Source: Chersky-840 sp963810195
GTDB taxonomy: Bacteria > Actinomycetota > Acidimicrobiia > Acidimicrobiales > UBA8190
DNA: 64,000 nt
NCBI GenBank assembly: GCA_963810195.1
Contig: CAWEMO010000008.1
Coordinates: 1 to 64,000, forward strand
Direction of reading: 5' to 3'
Shown here: positions 1 to 8,651 of the stretch, in pieces
Layout: every line of letters starts with the position of its first letter
Position numbering within the stretch: the stretch's first letter is position 1
Translations under genes and position numbers: made by a program
The notes under the pieces: model-generated
The model's input: the letters and a program-made list of their open reading frames with translations, nothing else
Databases searched by the model: none
Told to the model about the DNA's origin: nothing

Positions 1-154
1 CACCGAACTCGACAAGGACGTCACCGGCGTCGGACGGCCAGTCGGGGTCGGGTGGCAACTCGACCGTGATGAAGTCGCCATCGCCGAGCAAGCGTGCGGC
101 GTCGGATCGTCGCTTTGCCGCTTCGGCTCGGTAGGTCTCGTCCCAATCCGGCAT
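1..154 (-). CDS. hypothetical acidic protein, cut by window edge
   Basis: Reading the minus strand from an ATG at 154 gives an open frame that runs off position 1. The 51 visible residues begin MPDWDETYRAEAAKRRSD and continue with an acidic, Pro-rich stretch (TVELPPDPDWPSDAGDV). The composition is that of a real actinobacterial protein: charged N-terminal helix, third positions rich in G/C, no stops. I do not recognise the family. It is divergent from the small gene at 315-701 and probably belongs to the integrated element that ends at the integrase near 2.37 kb. Confidence 0.5.
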   Translation of the reverse strand, partial: MPDWDETYRAEAAKRRSDAARLLGDGDFITVELPPDPDWPSDAGDVLVEFG

Positions 155-314
155 CGGGTCAATGATGCCCTGTGAACGAGACTCCTTAGGTACAGGATGC
201 CCTGAACAGGGCCAGCACGATCGCCTGATAGTGACCGGGAACCCCGCATCCAGTGTGCCCGCCCCTTGGATACGCATCGTGACGGAAACCGCAGGCTTGT
301 GCCAGGGTGAGGGG

Positions 315-701
315 GTGATCTCGGTCTCATTGGACCCCAACGGACTGCACGTCCGGCTTACTGGAACCGAGCGGTTCCTTGCCTGGCCCGAGCCAAACGA
401 GGTCCTAGTGCCATCCGGCGTCATCTCCTATGCGGTGTCGCATCCGGACTTCTCCTCAGTCCCCGATATGAAGCAAATCTCCTGGAGTCTTGGGCGGGGC
501 TTCAGAACCCTCCCGGTCGTGCCCGGCCACTGGGTTTTCGGTCGGCGTCGCATCAAGACAGGGAGGTTCTACTTCGCACTGCGAGGCGCAGCCACTCCGG
601 TCCTCGTGGTGGAGACGCACGATTGGGATCTGGACGGCGTTGTCGTTTCGACGCAACAGGCGGCAGCATTGGCGACATCACTGAAGCCGACTACCAGGTA
701 G
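315..701 (+). CDS. hypothetical PH-like small protein
   Basis: About 128 residues. The frame is open from 162, but family-like sequence starts near the GTG at 315, which has a purine-rich AGGGTGAGGGG just upstream; GTG at 279 is an alternative start. The pattern (SVSLDPNGLHVRL, then VLVPSGVISYAV, a central basic segment VFGRRRIKTGRF, and a final beta stretch TPVLVVETHDWDLDGVVVS) resembles short actinobacterial PH-like domain proteins in which a beta-sandwich ends with one helix (QQAAALATSL). No catalytic motif is visible. It lies on the element side of the integrase, and its role is unknown. Confidence 0.5.
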   Translation: MISVSLDPNGLHVRLTGTERFLAWPEPNEVLVPSGVISYAVSHPDFSSVPDMKQISWSLGRGFRTLPVVPGHWVFGRRRIKTGRFYFALRGAATPVLVVETHDWDLDGVVVSTQQAAALATSLKPTTR

Positions 702-966
702 CGCAGAACACCCGTTTTGCTGCGGTCAGCAGTGGCGTCAGGCTGTCCGGATCAAGCTCGATCCCGATCCAACATTCCTCGGGTCCAACTGGGACTAGGC
801 CGATCGGTATCGCTCCAGGGGCAGCGAAATAATCGTTGCGGAGGCCGCCATGTGCAAACGTCCAGCGCCGATCGGACTTACCGAGAACCTGAGGGCCACG
901 CTGACGGGGGCACCGAGGGACTGCGCACAGTTGTCTCAACTCATTCAGGTCGGGTCCGCCCGCCAT
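691..966 (-). CDS. hypothetical protein, possibly N-terminally degraded
   Basis: A 91-residue frame. The second half (PGAIPIGLVPVGPEECWIGIELDPDSLTPLL in several pieces) reads like a folded protein with alternating hydrophobic strands and an acidic turn. The first 45 residues are Arg/Pro-rich and less convincing, so this may be the tail of a longer decayed gene. It lies downstream of the integrase on the same strand and overlaps the end of the preceding plus-strand gene by 11 bp. No family is recognised. Confidence 0.35.
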   Translation of the reverse strand: MAGGPDLNELRQLCAVPRCPRQRGPQVLGKSDRRWTFAHGGLRNDYFAAPGAIPIGLVPVGPEECWIGIELDPDSLTPLLTAAKRVFCATW

Positions 967-1179
967 CCATCACGATTCCCACTCACCCCCGCTCTGTACC
1001 TCCGGCACTTCGCTGTGGCCCGGATCCGCAACTACAACGTGGCTACAACTCGATGAAGTCCCGCGCACTCACCGCGTCGACGTCGAACAGCACGACAACC
1101 AGCCCCCTTCACTCGGCCGATGGTTGTCTGGCCGCGGGATTGTTGTTGCTTGGCATGGCCGACAGTTGTAGACGCGCGA

Positions 1180-2373
1180 TCAGACAGACAGTTCAGCCGA
1201 TTCTGTTGGCGCCGGCAGGACTAGCGCTTCCAATGCGGACGACGCCTTGCGACGTTCGTCCAGGTCGCCGCCGAACTGGTGGCTGTAGACGTCGAGCGTG
1301 ATCGAGGGGCGAGAATGGCCCAGCGCGTCGGACACCTGCCGCACGTTGAGTCCCTGAGCGATCATGGCCGACGCCACAAAATGCCGAAGGTCGTGAAGAC
1401 GGAGCTCAGGCAGCTTCAGCTTGCGCCGCAGCTTCGACATCAGGGTCGTCAGCGTCTCGGGCGCCAACGGTTCACTGCCGTTCGGGAAATAGCTGATGAC
1501 GAAGGATTCGTCCGTCAGGTTCGTGCCCATGCTGGCCGCGAAGACCTCGCAACGCGCACGGTGCGCCTTCAGGATGGCCACGCCGGCTTCCCCGATGACC
1601 AAACGTCGAACGCTCCTGGCCGTCTTCGGAGTCGTCAGGACCAAAGTGCCGGCCTCAATGCCTCGCGACACAGACCGCCGAATTTCAATGGTGCCGGCGT
1701 CCAGGTCGACGTCTCCCCATTGGAGCCCACACAGCTCGGCCCGGCGCATACCCGTGAGGGCCAACAGCGCTAGGGCCGCTCCAAGGCTCGCGTGCTCTTT
1801 CTCGGCCGCTTCGATCAACCGGCGAACGTCTTCGACGGACGGCGGGCGAATCTCGGCCGTTTCCGCCGACGGTGGACGGGCGTTATTCGCCGGGTTGGCC
1901 TTAATCCATCCCCATCGAACGCCGAGAGACAAGGCTGCCGACAGTTGGGCGTGATAACGGCGGATCGTCCCTGGCTTCTTGTTCGCTTCGGCCTGAGCCG
2001 TATAGAACGCCTCAAGGGTGTGGGCGCTGACCTTGTCGAGCGCCAGGTGTCCAAGGGCCGGCTTGAACACGCCCGCTACGACGAGCTGAACGCCTCGCAC
2101 AGTTCCGGGCTTCCCCCGACGCTCGACGTCGCTGACCCACTCATCAAGAAGAGCGCCAAAAGTGGCTCGCGTTCCACCGTGGCGCCCTTCAGCTACTTCC
2201 CCCTGAAGCTCCCGCAGAATGCGTCGAGCTTCGGTGATTCCGCCCCGGACGGTCCGCGAAACCTGGCGGGGCTGGTGTGTGACGGGGTCGGTGCCAACGA
2301 AGGCCCGAACCTCGTACACCTGGCCCTTGCCTGCGCCCTTACGCAATCGAATGCTGCCCTGTCCGTACCCCAT
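1180..2373 (-). CDS. tyrosine recombinase / phage-type integrase
   Basis: 397 residues, a normal length for an actinobacterial phage or ICE integrase. The N-terminus carries an arm-binding AP2-like segment (GSIRLRKGAGKGQVYEVRA), followed by a SAM-like core-binding region (FGALLDEWVSDVERRGKPGTV) and a C-terminal catalytic domain. The catalytic residues are visible: Arg in TGMRRAEL, His-x-x-Arg in LHDLRH, His in ALGHSRP, and the nucleophile Tyr in TLDVYSHQ. The protein should cut and rejoin att sites of an integrated element. Its start is only 72 bp from the stop of glnA, so the element junction probably lies in that gap or in the 3' end of glnA. The genes at 1-966 would then be element cargo. 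Confidence 0.93.
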   Translation of the reverse strand: MGYGQGSIRLRKGAGKGQVYEVRAFVGTDPVTHQPRQVSRTVRGGITEARRILRELQGEVAEGRHGGTRATFGALLDEWVSDVERRGKPGTVRGVQLVVAGVFKPALGHLALDKVSAHTLEAFYTAQAEANKKPGTIRRYHAQLSAALSLGVRWGWIKANPANNARPPSAETAEIRPPSVEDVRRLIEAAEKEHASLGAALALLALTGMRRAELCGLQWGDVDLDAGTIEIRRSVSRGIEAGTLVLTTPKTARSVRRLVIGEAGVAILKAHRARCEVFAASMGTNLTDESFVISYFPNGSEPLAPETLTTLMSKLRRKLKLPELRLHDLRHFVASAMIAQGLNVRQVSDALGHSRPSITLDVYSHQFGGDLDERRKASSALEALVLPAPTESAELSV

Positions 2374-2445
2374 GGCTCTACTGTACTGCGGCGGGGTAAG
2401 AATAGGGATACTCTAGGGACGACAGTGGATAAGCCCTGGTCAGAC

Positions 2446-3867
2446 CTAGATATCGTAGTAGAGCATGAACTCCCAGGGATGGGGACGCAGTCGGACGGCG
2501 TCCACCTCGTTGAGGCGCTTGTACTCGATCCAGGTCTCGAGCAGGTCGTCGGTGAACACCCCGCCGGCCTTCAAGAAGTCGTGGTCGGCTTCGAGCGCGG
2601 CGAGAGCCTCGTCGAGCGAACCTGGCACCTGGGGCACCTTCGACAGCTGTTCCGGGGGCAGGTCGTAGAGGTCCTTGTCCATCGGGTCGGGCGGCTCGAT
2701 GCGGTTCTGCACCCCGTCGAGCCCGGCCATGAGCATCGCCGAGAACGCGAGGTACGGATTGCACGACGGGTCGGGGCAGCGGAACTCCACCCGCTTTGCC
2801 TTCGGGCTCTGCGAGTACAGGGGGATGCGGCACGCCGCGGAGCGGTTGCGCTGCGAGTACACCAGGTTGACCGGCGCCTCGTACCCGGGCACGAGGCGCT
2901 TGTAGGAGTTGGTGGTCGGTGCGGCGAAGGCCAGCACCGCCCGGGCGTGCTTGAGCAGGCCACCGATGTACCACCGCCCGATGTCGGACAGGCCTCCGTA
3001 GCCCTCCCCGAAGAACAGCGGGTTGCCGTCCTTCCACAGTGACTGGTGGCAGTGCATGCCCGATCCGTTGTCCTGGAACAGCGGCTTGGGCATGAAGGTG
3101 GCGGTGAACCCCGCCGCCCGAGCCACGTTCTTGACCACGTACTTGTAGAGCATGAGCTTGTCGGCCATGACGAGGAGCGTGTCGAAGCGCATGTCGATCT
3201 CGGCCTGGCCCGCGGTGGCAACCTCGTGGTGCTGCACCTCGATCTCGATGCCCAGGCGCTCCATGGTGAGGATCATCTCAGACCGCAGGTCCTGGAAGTG
3301 GTCCGCCGGGGGAACGGGGAAGTAGCCCTCTTTGGGGCGGATCTTGTAACCGAGGTTGGGCCCTTCGTCGGCGCCCGAGTTCCAGTGCCCTTCGACCGAG
3401 TCCACCTGGTAGAAGGCGTGGCGCTGGTCCTGGGAGTACCGGACGTCGTCGAAGATGAAGAACTCGGCCTCGGGCCCGAAGTAACAGGTGTCGGCGAGGC
3501 CCGTCGTCTGGAGATAGGCCTCGGCCTTCGTCGCCACGTACCGGGGGTCGCGCGAGTAGGGCTCGAGGGTCACCGGATCGCGCACGAAGCAGTTGACGTT
3601 CAGGGTGCGGTGCTCACGGAAGGGGTCGATTACCGCGGTGTTGGCGTCGGGCATGAGCAACATGTCCGACTCCTGGATCTCCTGGAAACCCCGGATCGAC
3701 GACCCGTCGAAGCCGAAGCCCTCTTCGAAGACGTCCTCGGTGAGCGCGTGGGCGGGAACCGAGAAGTGCTGCATGAGGCCGGGCAGGTCGACGAACCGGA
3801 CGTCCACAATCTCGATGCCCTCGTCTTGCACCAGGCGGAGCACTTCCGCCGGGGTCCGCTTCTGCAC
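2446..3867 (-). CDS. glnA: glutamine synthetase, type I-beta
   Basis: 473 residues, the usual length for GSI-beta, which makes glutamine from glutamate, ammonia and ATP in the cytosol as a dodecamer. I take GTG at 3867 as the start because AAGGAGG lies 5-10 nt upstream; the frame is open further back but looks non-coding there. Family landmarks: FDGSSIRGF near residue 55, the metal-ligand segment GPEAEFFIFD, NGSGMHCHQS, the ATP/glutamate segment NSYKRLVPGYEAP, and NRSAACRIP. The segment DLYDLPPEQ carries the Tyr adenylylated in GSI-beta enzymes, followed by the beta-type insertion. The C-terminus MLYYDI is typical. It is divergently transcribed from a second glutamine synthetase. Confidence 0.97.
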   Translation of the reverse strand: MQKRTPAEVLRLVQDEGIEIVDVRFVDLPGLMQHFSVPAHALTEDVFEEGFGFDGSSIRGFQEIQESDMLLMPDANTAVIDPFREHRTLNVNCFVRDPVTLEPYSRDPRYVATKAEAYLQTTGLADTCYFGPEAEFFIFDDVRYSQDQRHAFYQVDSVEGHWNSGADEGPNLGYKIRPKEGYFPVPPADHFQDLRSEMILTMERLGIEIEVQHHEVATAGQAEIDMRFDTLLVMADKLMLYKYVVKNVARAAGFTATFMPKPLFQDNGSGMHCHQSLWKDGNPLFFGEGYGGLSDIGRWYIGGLLKHARAVLAFAAPTTNSYKRLVPGYEAPVNLVYSQRNRSAACRIPLYSQSPKAKRVEFRCPDPSCNPYLAFSAMLMAGLDGVQNRIEPPDPMDKDLYDLPPEQLSKVPQVPGSLDEALAALEADHDFLKAGGVFTDDLLETWIEYKRLNEVDAVRLRPHPWEFMLYYDI

Positions 3868-4200
3868 ACTTCCTCCTTGGTCTGGCCGATCGTCGACCCG
3901 GTCAGGCCGATCCACGGTCTGTCTGTTCAGCCCGGCGAAAGCGGCCGGGGGCCAGCACGGCGGCACCATGGTGGTGGCTGGCACGCCCACTCACAAGTCA
4001 GCCGCCCCCGCGCGGGCCCAGCTTGGCCGATCGCCGGGCGCCAGCTTTCCACGGGGGGATTTCGCGTGCATTGCCCCTCTGTAAACGGCGTATGAACTCG
4101 TCCGCCTACCCCCCCGGAGCCTGCGACACTTAAGGGCACGGCTGACCCGCCCCACCCGGGCGCGGCCGGCGGCAATGGAGTGACCCCCAGCGGAGGTGAC
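3868..4200. promoter_or_regulatory. divergent promoter region between two glutamine synthetase genes
   Basis: This 333-bp gap holds the start regions of both glutamine synthetase genes. It contains AAGGAGG for the minus-strand gene and GGAGGTGAC directly before the plus-strand ATG. A stretch around 4080-4098 (TGTAAACGGCGTATGAAC) loosely resembles the spaced a/b half-sites reported for GlnR in Streptomyces. With glnR-like sequence 1.5 kb away, nitrogen control from this gap is plausible. The match is too imperfect to call an operator. Confidence 0.3.
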
Positions 4201-5535
4201 ATGCGGAGCCAGCAGGAGTACGTGCTCAGGACCGTCGAGGAACGAGCCGTGCGCTTCGTGCAGCTGTGGTTCACCGACGTCCTGGGAACGGCCAAGACCT
4301 TCGCCATCACGCCGGCCGAGCTCGAGAACGCCCTCGAGGAGGGCATGACCTTCGACGGTTCGGCTATCGACGGCTTCTCCCGGGTCCAGGAGAGCGACGT
4401 GCTCGCCCGGCCCGATCCCAAGACGTTCCAGATCCTCCCGTGGCATCCCGACGACGCACCCGTCGCCCGGGTCTTCTGCGACATCTTCAACCTGGACGGG
4501 ACTCCCTTCGAAGGCTGTCCGCGACACGTCCTGCGCCGGAACCTCGACCGCGCCCGCGAGCGGGGGTTCACCTTCTTCGCGTCCCCCGAGATCGAGTACT
4601 TCTACTTCGCCAACCCCGACCCGACGAACCCGCCCGTGACCCTCGACACGGGCTCCTACTTCGAGCTCACCGCCACCGACGTGGCGAGCGATCTCCGCAA
4701 GCGCAGCGTCCTCACCCTGGAGGAGATGGGCATCCCCGTCGAGCACGCGCAGCACGAGGACGCCCCGAGCCAGCACGAGATCGACCTGCGCTACACCGAC
4801 GCGCTCACGATGGCCGACACCGTCATGACCGTGCGCCTGGTGGTCAAGGAGACCGCGCAGCGCCAGGGCGTGCACGCAAGCTTCATGCCCAAGCCACTCA
4901 CCGGCGTGCAGGGCTCGGGCATGCACACCCACCTTTCGCTCTTCGAAGGCGACACCAACGCGTTCTACGACGCCGGGGATCCCTTCGGCCTGTCCGAGGT
5001 GGCCAAGCGGTTCACCGCCGGACTGCTGCGCCACGCCCATGAGATCACGGCCGTGACCAACCAGTGGGTGAATTCGTACAAGCGCCTGGTGGTGGGATAC
5101 GAAGCGCCGATCCACGTGTCATGGGCCCGCAACAACCGCTCGGCGCTCATCAGGGTCCCGGTCATCAAGCGCAACAAGTACGAGTCGACGCGGATCGAGT
5201 ACCGGGCTCCCGACACCGCCTGCAATCCCTACCTGGCGTTCGCGGTGATCCTGGCGGCGGGGCTCAAGGGCGTGGAGGAGGGCTACGAGCTGCCCCGCGA
5301 GGCGGCCACCAATCTCTTCGCCATGACCCCCGAGGAGCTCGCCGCCGACGACATACGGCCGCTGCCGGGGAGCCTCAACGAGGCCGTGGCCGAGATGGAG
5401 CACTCCGAGCTGGTCGCCGAAGCACTGGGCGAACACGTCTTCGAGTGGTTCATCCGCAACAAGCGGGCAGAGTGGGGCGCCTACAAGACCCACATCAGCC
5501 AGTTCGAGCTCGACCGCTACTTCCCGCTCCTCTGA
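4201..5535 (+). CDS. glutamine synthetase, type I-alpha
   Basis: 444 residues, the shorter length of GSI-alpha enzymes. I choose ATG 4201 over ATG 4180 because GGAGGTGAC sits immediately before it. The same active-site landmarks appear: FDGSAIDGF, the metal segment ASPEIEYFYF, GSGMHTHLS, NSYKRLVVGYEAP and NNRSALIRVP. Unlike the neighbouring enzyme it lacks the beta-type insertion, and the adenylylation-site Tyr is replaced by Phe (NLFAMTPEEL), so it should escape adenylylation control. Actinobacteria often keep such a second synthetase (GlnA2-type), some of which act on amines other than ammonia. Substrate cannot be decided from sequence alone. The glnR-like gene follows 49 bp downstream. Confidence 0.95.
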   Translation: MRSQQEYVLRTVEERAVRFVQLWFTDVLGTAKTFAITPAELENALEEGMTFDGSAIDGFSRVQESDVLARPDPKTFQILPWHPDDAPVARVFCDIFNLDGTPFEGCPRHVLRRNLDRARERGFTFFASPEIEYFYFANPDPTNPPVTLDTGSYFELTATDVASDLRKRSVLTLEEMGIPVEHAQHEDAPSQHEIDLRYTDALTMADTVMTVRLVVKETAQRQGVHASFMPKPLTGVQGSGMHTHLSLFEGDTNAFYDAGDPFGLSEVAKRFTAGLLRHAHEITAVTNQWVNSYKRLVVGYEAPIHVSWARNNRSALIRVPVIKRNKYESTRIEYRAPDTACNPYLAFAVILAAGLKGVEEGYELPREAATNLFAMTPEELAADDIRPLPGSLNEAVAEMEHSELVAEALGEHVFEWFIRNKRAEWGAYKTHISQFELDRYFPLL

Positions 5536-5584
5536 GCGAGGTGCCCCGCTCCATGGTGCCGCCCACAAAGAGACACGACAGCTG

Positions 5585-6265
5585 ATGGAACCGCTGCTGT
5601 GCTATCCCGAGCCGTTCCCCGCCGAGCTCGCCCTCGTCATCGAGCGGGCTGGCTACCCTTGGAAGGCCATCGCCCGACCCGAGCACGCCGAGTCCGACGA
5701 GCCCGACGACGGCTGGGCGGGGGCGGTGGTGTGCGCGGAGCCCGACGCCACCGGAGCGTTCGCCCTGTGCCGGCTGCTCCGGGCCCGCGACGTCCCGCTG
5801 CGACCGCTCCTGCTCGTGGTGGGAGCCGCCCAGCTCTCGGACCTCCATCTCCGCGAAGACCACTTCGACGACTTCTGCGTGCTCCCGGTGCGAGCCGAGG
5901 AAGTCGCGGCGCGCCTCGCCCACCTGTTCTGGCGCACCGGCCGGGGGCTTCGCCCCGAACTGATCGAGCACGGTCCTCTCGTGCTCAACCTGGAGACCTA
6001 TCAGGCGGCGGTAGCGGGACGCGCCCTCGACCTCACGTACATGGAGTACGAGCTCCTCCGCTTCCTGTCGGCGCGCCCGGGCAAGGTCTTCACGCGGGAG
6101 ACGCTGCTGAGCCGGGTCTGGGGCTACGAGTACTACGGCGGGGCGCGCACCGTCGACGTCCACGTGCGGCGCCTACGCGCCAAGCTCGGTGAGGAGCACG
6201 CGCACCTGATCGAGACCGTGCGCTCCGTCGGCTACCGGTTCGGGCACGGCACCTGGGCGCCGTGA
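5585..6265 (+). CDS. glnR: GlnR-like orphan OmpR-family response regulator
   Basis: 226 residues: a degenerate receiver domain (1-110) and an OmpR-type winged helix (130-222). The DNA-binding half is very close to actinobacterial GlnR: MEYELLRFL, FTRETLLSRVWGYEY, TVDVHVRRLRAKLG, ETVRSVGYRF. The receiver lacks a normal phosphoacceptor Asp (AVVCAEPD where a receiver strand would end in Asp), in line with GlnR being an orphan regulator that does not depend on phosphotransfer. GlnR activates glnA, amt and related nitrogen genes. Its place directly after a glutamine synthetase, 1.7 kb from another, supports that role. It may be cotranscribed with the upstream synthetase. Confidence 0.85.
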   Translation: MEPLLCYPEPFPAELALVIERAGYPWKAIARPEHAESDEPDDGWAGAVVCAEPDATGAFALCRLLRARDVPLRPLLLVVGAAQLSDLHLREDHFDDFCVLPVRAEEVAARLAHLFWRTGRGLRPELIEHGPLVLNLETYQAAVAGRALDLTYMEYELLRFLSARPGKVFTRETLLSRVWGYEYYGGARTVDVHVRRLRAKLGEEHAHLIETVRSVGYRFGHGTWAP

Positions 6266-6280
6266 ACAGGGGCACAGCCC

Positions 6281-6655
6281 TCAGCTGATGGCCGAGTCCC
6301 CGCCGTAGGCCCACGCCTCGATCTCGACCAACGCTCCCATGGGCAGCCCCTGGACGGCCACCACCGATCGGGCGGGGCGGTGCTGGCCCAGCATCTCCAT
6401 GTAGATGAGGTTGAAGGCGGCGTAGTAGGCCATGTCGGTCAGGAACACGGTGGTCTTCACCACGTGGCTCCAGCCGAGTTGCCGACCCCACAGGAGGGAC
6501 TCGACGTTCGCCAGGGCCTTTCGGGCCTGCCCCTCGAAGCCCCCCACCACGAGCGCGGGGCCCTCGGGCCCCTCTTCGATGCCGAGCTGTCCGGAGCACA
6601 CGAGCCACGGCCCGGCGCGCACCGCAGGTGAGTAGGGCCCGACCGGCGTGCTCAC
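6281..6655 (-). CDS. RidA family protein (enamine/imine deaminase-like)
   Basis: 124 residues. Start is GTG 6655, with GGGAGGTG upstream, overlapping the stop of the preceding gene by 4 bp (GTGA), which implies translational coupling. The fold shows as VGPYSPAVRAGPWLVCSGQLG at the N-terminus, split here by its hydrophobic strand, then VVKTTVFLTDM, NLIYMEMLG, RPARSVVAVQGLPMGALVEIE. RidA proteins hydrolyse reactive 2-aminoacrylate and similar imines. The Arg that binds the substrate carboxylate in RidA is represented by R in HRPARSVV. Coupling to a molybdopterin/Fe-S gene hints at a small catabolic operon. Confidence 0.9.
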   Translation of the reverse strand: MSTPVGPYSPAVRAGPWLVCSGQLGIEEGPEGPALVVGGFEGQARKALANVESLLWGRQLGWSHVVKTTVFLTDMAYYAAFNLIYMEMLGQHRPARSVVAVQGLPMGALVEIEAWAYGGDSAIS

Positions 6656-8310
6656 GTCCCACCTCCCGGATCGACGGGCCACGACCGAGGGAGCCCGGCC
6701 GCCAGCCATGCCGCCGCGGCGACGGCAGCGAAGACGGTATCCCCCACCGGCATCGGGGGTCTGGGATCGTCCTCCACCACGACCTCGACCGGGGGCATGG
6801 CGCGGGCCGGGATGATCCCGAAGGACCTGATGGTGAGGTCCAGCACCGTTCCGGACTCGTCGACGGCCACACCTTCACTGCGGACCCAACCGAGCGCCTG
6901 GTGGGCGGCCCCCACGACATACGACCGGAGGACGACGTCGTCGAGGGGATCTCCCGCCGACACCGACACCACCAGCTCCCCCGTCGAGGCGATGGTGGCG
7001 GTCGCTCTCGCACCCAGAGGCGACCGGACCGTGACGGGACGATCCGGCCCCGACCCGGCGCGCTGTGCCACGTCGAGCGCAGCGAGGAGCACAGTGGCCT
7101 CGGCCCAGCCCGCTCCCCGCAGGTCGACCGAGACCGGCGGGCCCGCCGCCGCCACCTCCTCCACGACCAGGCCCGGCGCCACCGAAGCGACCGCACGCGC
7201 CCAGCGGGCCAGGTCGGGTGAGCCGGGGGTCCGCGCCACGCGGAGCACCCCCGAGCCGTCCGCCCGCACGCCCGCCGCCATGGGGGGGCGCTTGGGACCG
7301 AGCCGGACGACGTCCTCCCGCGAGAACACCACGCGCACCGGACGGCCTGCCTCCTCGGCCAGACGGCGCGCCGCGGCCCGCACCGGCGAGGACCGCTTGC
7401 CCCCGAAGGCCCCGCCGTTGGCGAGCGGGGTCACCGGCTCGCCGCCGGGCACACACCACGACGCGTCGGGCTCGAGGTAGGCGGGCTCCACGAAGGTGGT
7501 TCGCAAGGTGAGCTCCCATGCACCGGGGGGAACCTCCACGGGATGGCGCAGGGCAACGGTGGAGTTGCGGCCGGGAACCCGCTCCGCCAGCGCCCGTGCC
7601 TCTGCGAGCGAGGGCGCCACGGCCCAACCGCCGCGGCCGTCGGGCACCGCCACGAGCGCGTCGTCGGGGGCGGTGTCCTCCGCGAAGCCGCCCCCCCCGC
7701 ACGCCACACCCTCTCCGACGGTCTGGGGATCGCCCCCCTCGAGTGTCGCCCGGGCCGACGCCGCCACCAGATCGCGACGGGTGGCGGCGGGTGGCGGCGG
7801 GCGGGAATCGACGTCGTCGGGCGCATAGACCCGGCGCGCGGCGTCGAAGATGGTCCGCCACCCCGTGCAGCGGCACAGGTGCGCCGCCAGCGCACGCCCG
7901 ACGGCATCGTCGTCGGGGGCGCGGCGCCCTCCGAGAGCGGCCAACCGCATGATGATCCCCGGCGTGCAGAAGCCGCACTGGCTCGCCCCCGTGGAGGTGA
8001 ATGCATCGGCCCACGCGTCTCGCACCTCGGGGTCGAGGCCTTCGAGGGTGGTCACCTCACGACCGGCCACGCGGCGGGCGGGCGTGACGCACGCCACGCG
8101 TGGTGCGCCGTCGACCCACACCGTGCAACACCCGCACTGCCCCTGGGGACTGCAGCCGTCCTTGGTGGAACGGCTCCCAAGGTGGCGGCGCAGGACCTCC
8201 AAGAGCGAGGCGCCGTCGTCGGGGACCTCGACGGCGATCCCGTTGACGCGCAGAGAGAGCGCCGGTGCGGGACCGGACGGAAGGTGGGTCAGCTGAAGGA
8301 GGAACCGCAC
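6652..8310 (-). CDS. compact xanthine-dehydrogenase-family fusion: [2Fe-2S] subunit plus reduced molybdopterin-binding region
   Basis: 552 residues from GTG 8310. Residues 20-160 are a complete small [2Fe-2S] subunit: the plant-ferredoxin cluster motif CSPQGQCGCC, and the second cluster motif CGFCTPGI with HLCRCTGW. The rest (about 200-550) resembles pieces of the large molybdopterin subunit: GGAFGGKRSS, RPVRVVFSREDVVRLG and a C-terminal part RSFGIIPARAMPPVEVVVED. A normal large subunit alone is about 750 residues, so much of it is missing. Either this is a streamlined fusion or a fused and eroded relic. The clean frame and overlaps on both sides (22 bp with erpA, 4 bp with ridA) favour a functional gene. 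Substrate unknown. Confidence 0.75.
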   Translation of the reverse strand: MRFLLQLTHLPSGPAPALSLRVNGIAVEVPDDGASLLEVLRRHLGSRSTKDGCSPQGQCGCCTVWVDGAPRVACVTPARRVAGREVTTLEGLDPEVRDAWADAFTSTGASQCGFCTPGIIMRLAALGGRRAPDDDAVGRALAAHLCRCTGWRTIFDAARRVYAPDDVDSRPPPPAATRRDLVAASARATLEGGDPQTVGEGVACGGGGFAEDTAPDDALVAVPDGRGGWAVAPSLAEARALAERVPGRNSTVALRHPVEVPPGAWELTLRTTFVEPAYLEPDASWCVPGGEPVTPLANGGAFGGKRSSPVRAAARRLAEEAGRPVRVVFSREDVVRLGPKRPPMAAGVRADGSGVLRVARTPGSPDLARWARAVASVAPGLVVEEVAAAGPPVSVDLRGAGWAEATVLLAALDVAQRAGSGPDRPVTVRSPLGARATATIASTGELVVSVSAGDPLDDVVLRSYVVGAAHQALGWVRSEGVAVDESGTVLDLTIRSFGIIPARAMPPVEVVVEDDPRPPMPVGDTVFAAVAAAAWLAAGLPRSWPVDPGGGT

Positions 8311-8651
8311 CCGCAGGTGCGGGTGGCGTTGGGGTTCGAGATGTTGAACCCGGCGCCCTGCAAGCCGTCGGTGTACTCGAGGGTGGCGCCCTTGAGCAGC
8401 TCGGCGCTGGCCGAGTCCACGACCACGGTGACGGCTCCCTGCCGGGAGACGACGTCGTCTTCGGTCTGCTCGGAGTCGAAGAACATCTCGTAGCTGTAGC
8501 CCGAGCAGCCTCCGGGGCGCACGGCGACACGCAACGACAGGGCGTCATTGCCCTCCTGGGCGAGCAGGTCCGAGACCTTGGTGATCGCGCCATCCGTCAG
8601 CGTGATCACGGTCGGCTTTCGACCGATGCTGACCGAGCTCATCGTCGTCAC
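8289..8651 (-). CDS. erpA: A-type iron-sulfur carrier (ErpA/HesB/IscA family)
   Basis: About 120 residues from GTG 8651 (GGAGGAGG upstream); ATG 8642 is an alternative start. The three cluster-binding Cys are in place: one in VRPGGCSGYSY and two in TRTCGCGSSF at the C-terminus. The FEDDV-like segment (EQTEDDVVSRQGAVTVVVD) and DGLQGAGFNISNPNA are standard. A-type proteins carry [2Fe-2S] or [4Fe-4S] clusters to apo-proteins. It starts the minus-strand operon that continues into the [2Fe-2S]/molybdopterin fusion, so that protein is a natural client. The divergent mrp gene is another Fe-S assembly gene. Confidence 0.92.
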   Translation of the reverse strand: MTTMSSVSIGRKPTVITLTDGAITKVSDLLAQEGNDALSLRVAVRPGGCSGYSYEMFFDSEQTEDDVVSRQGAVTVVVDSASAELLKGATLEYTDGLQGAGFNISNPNATRTCGCGSSFS

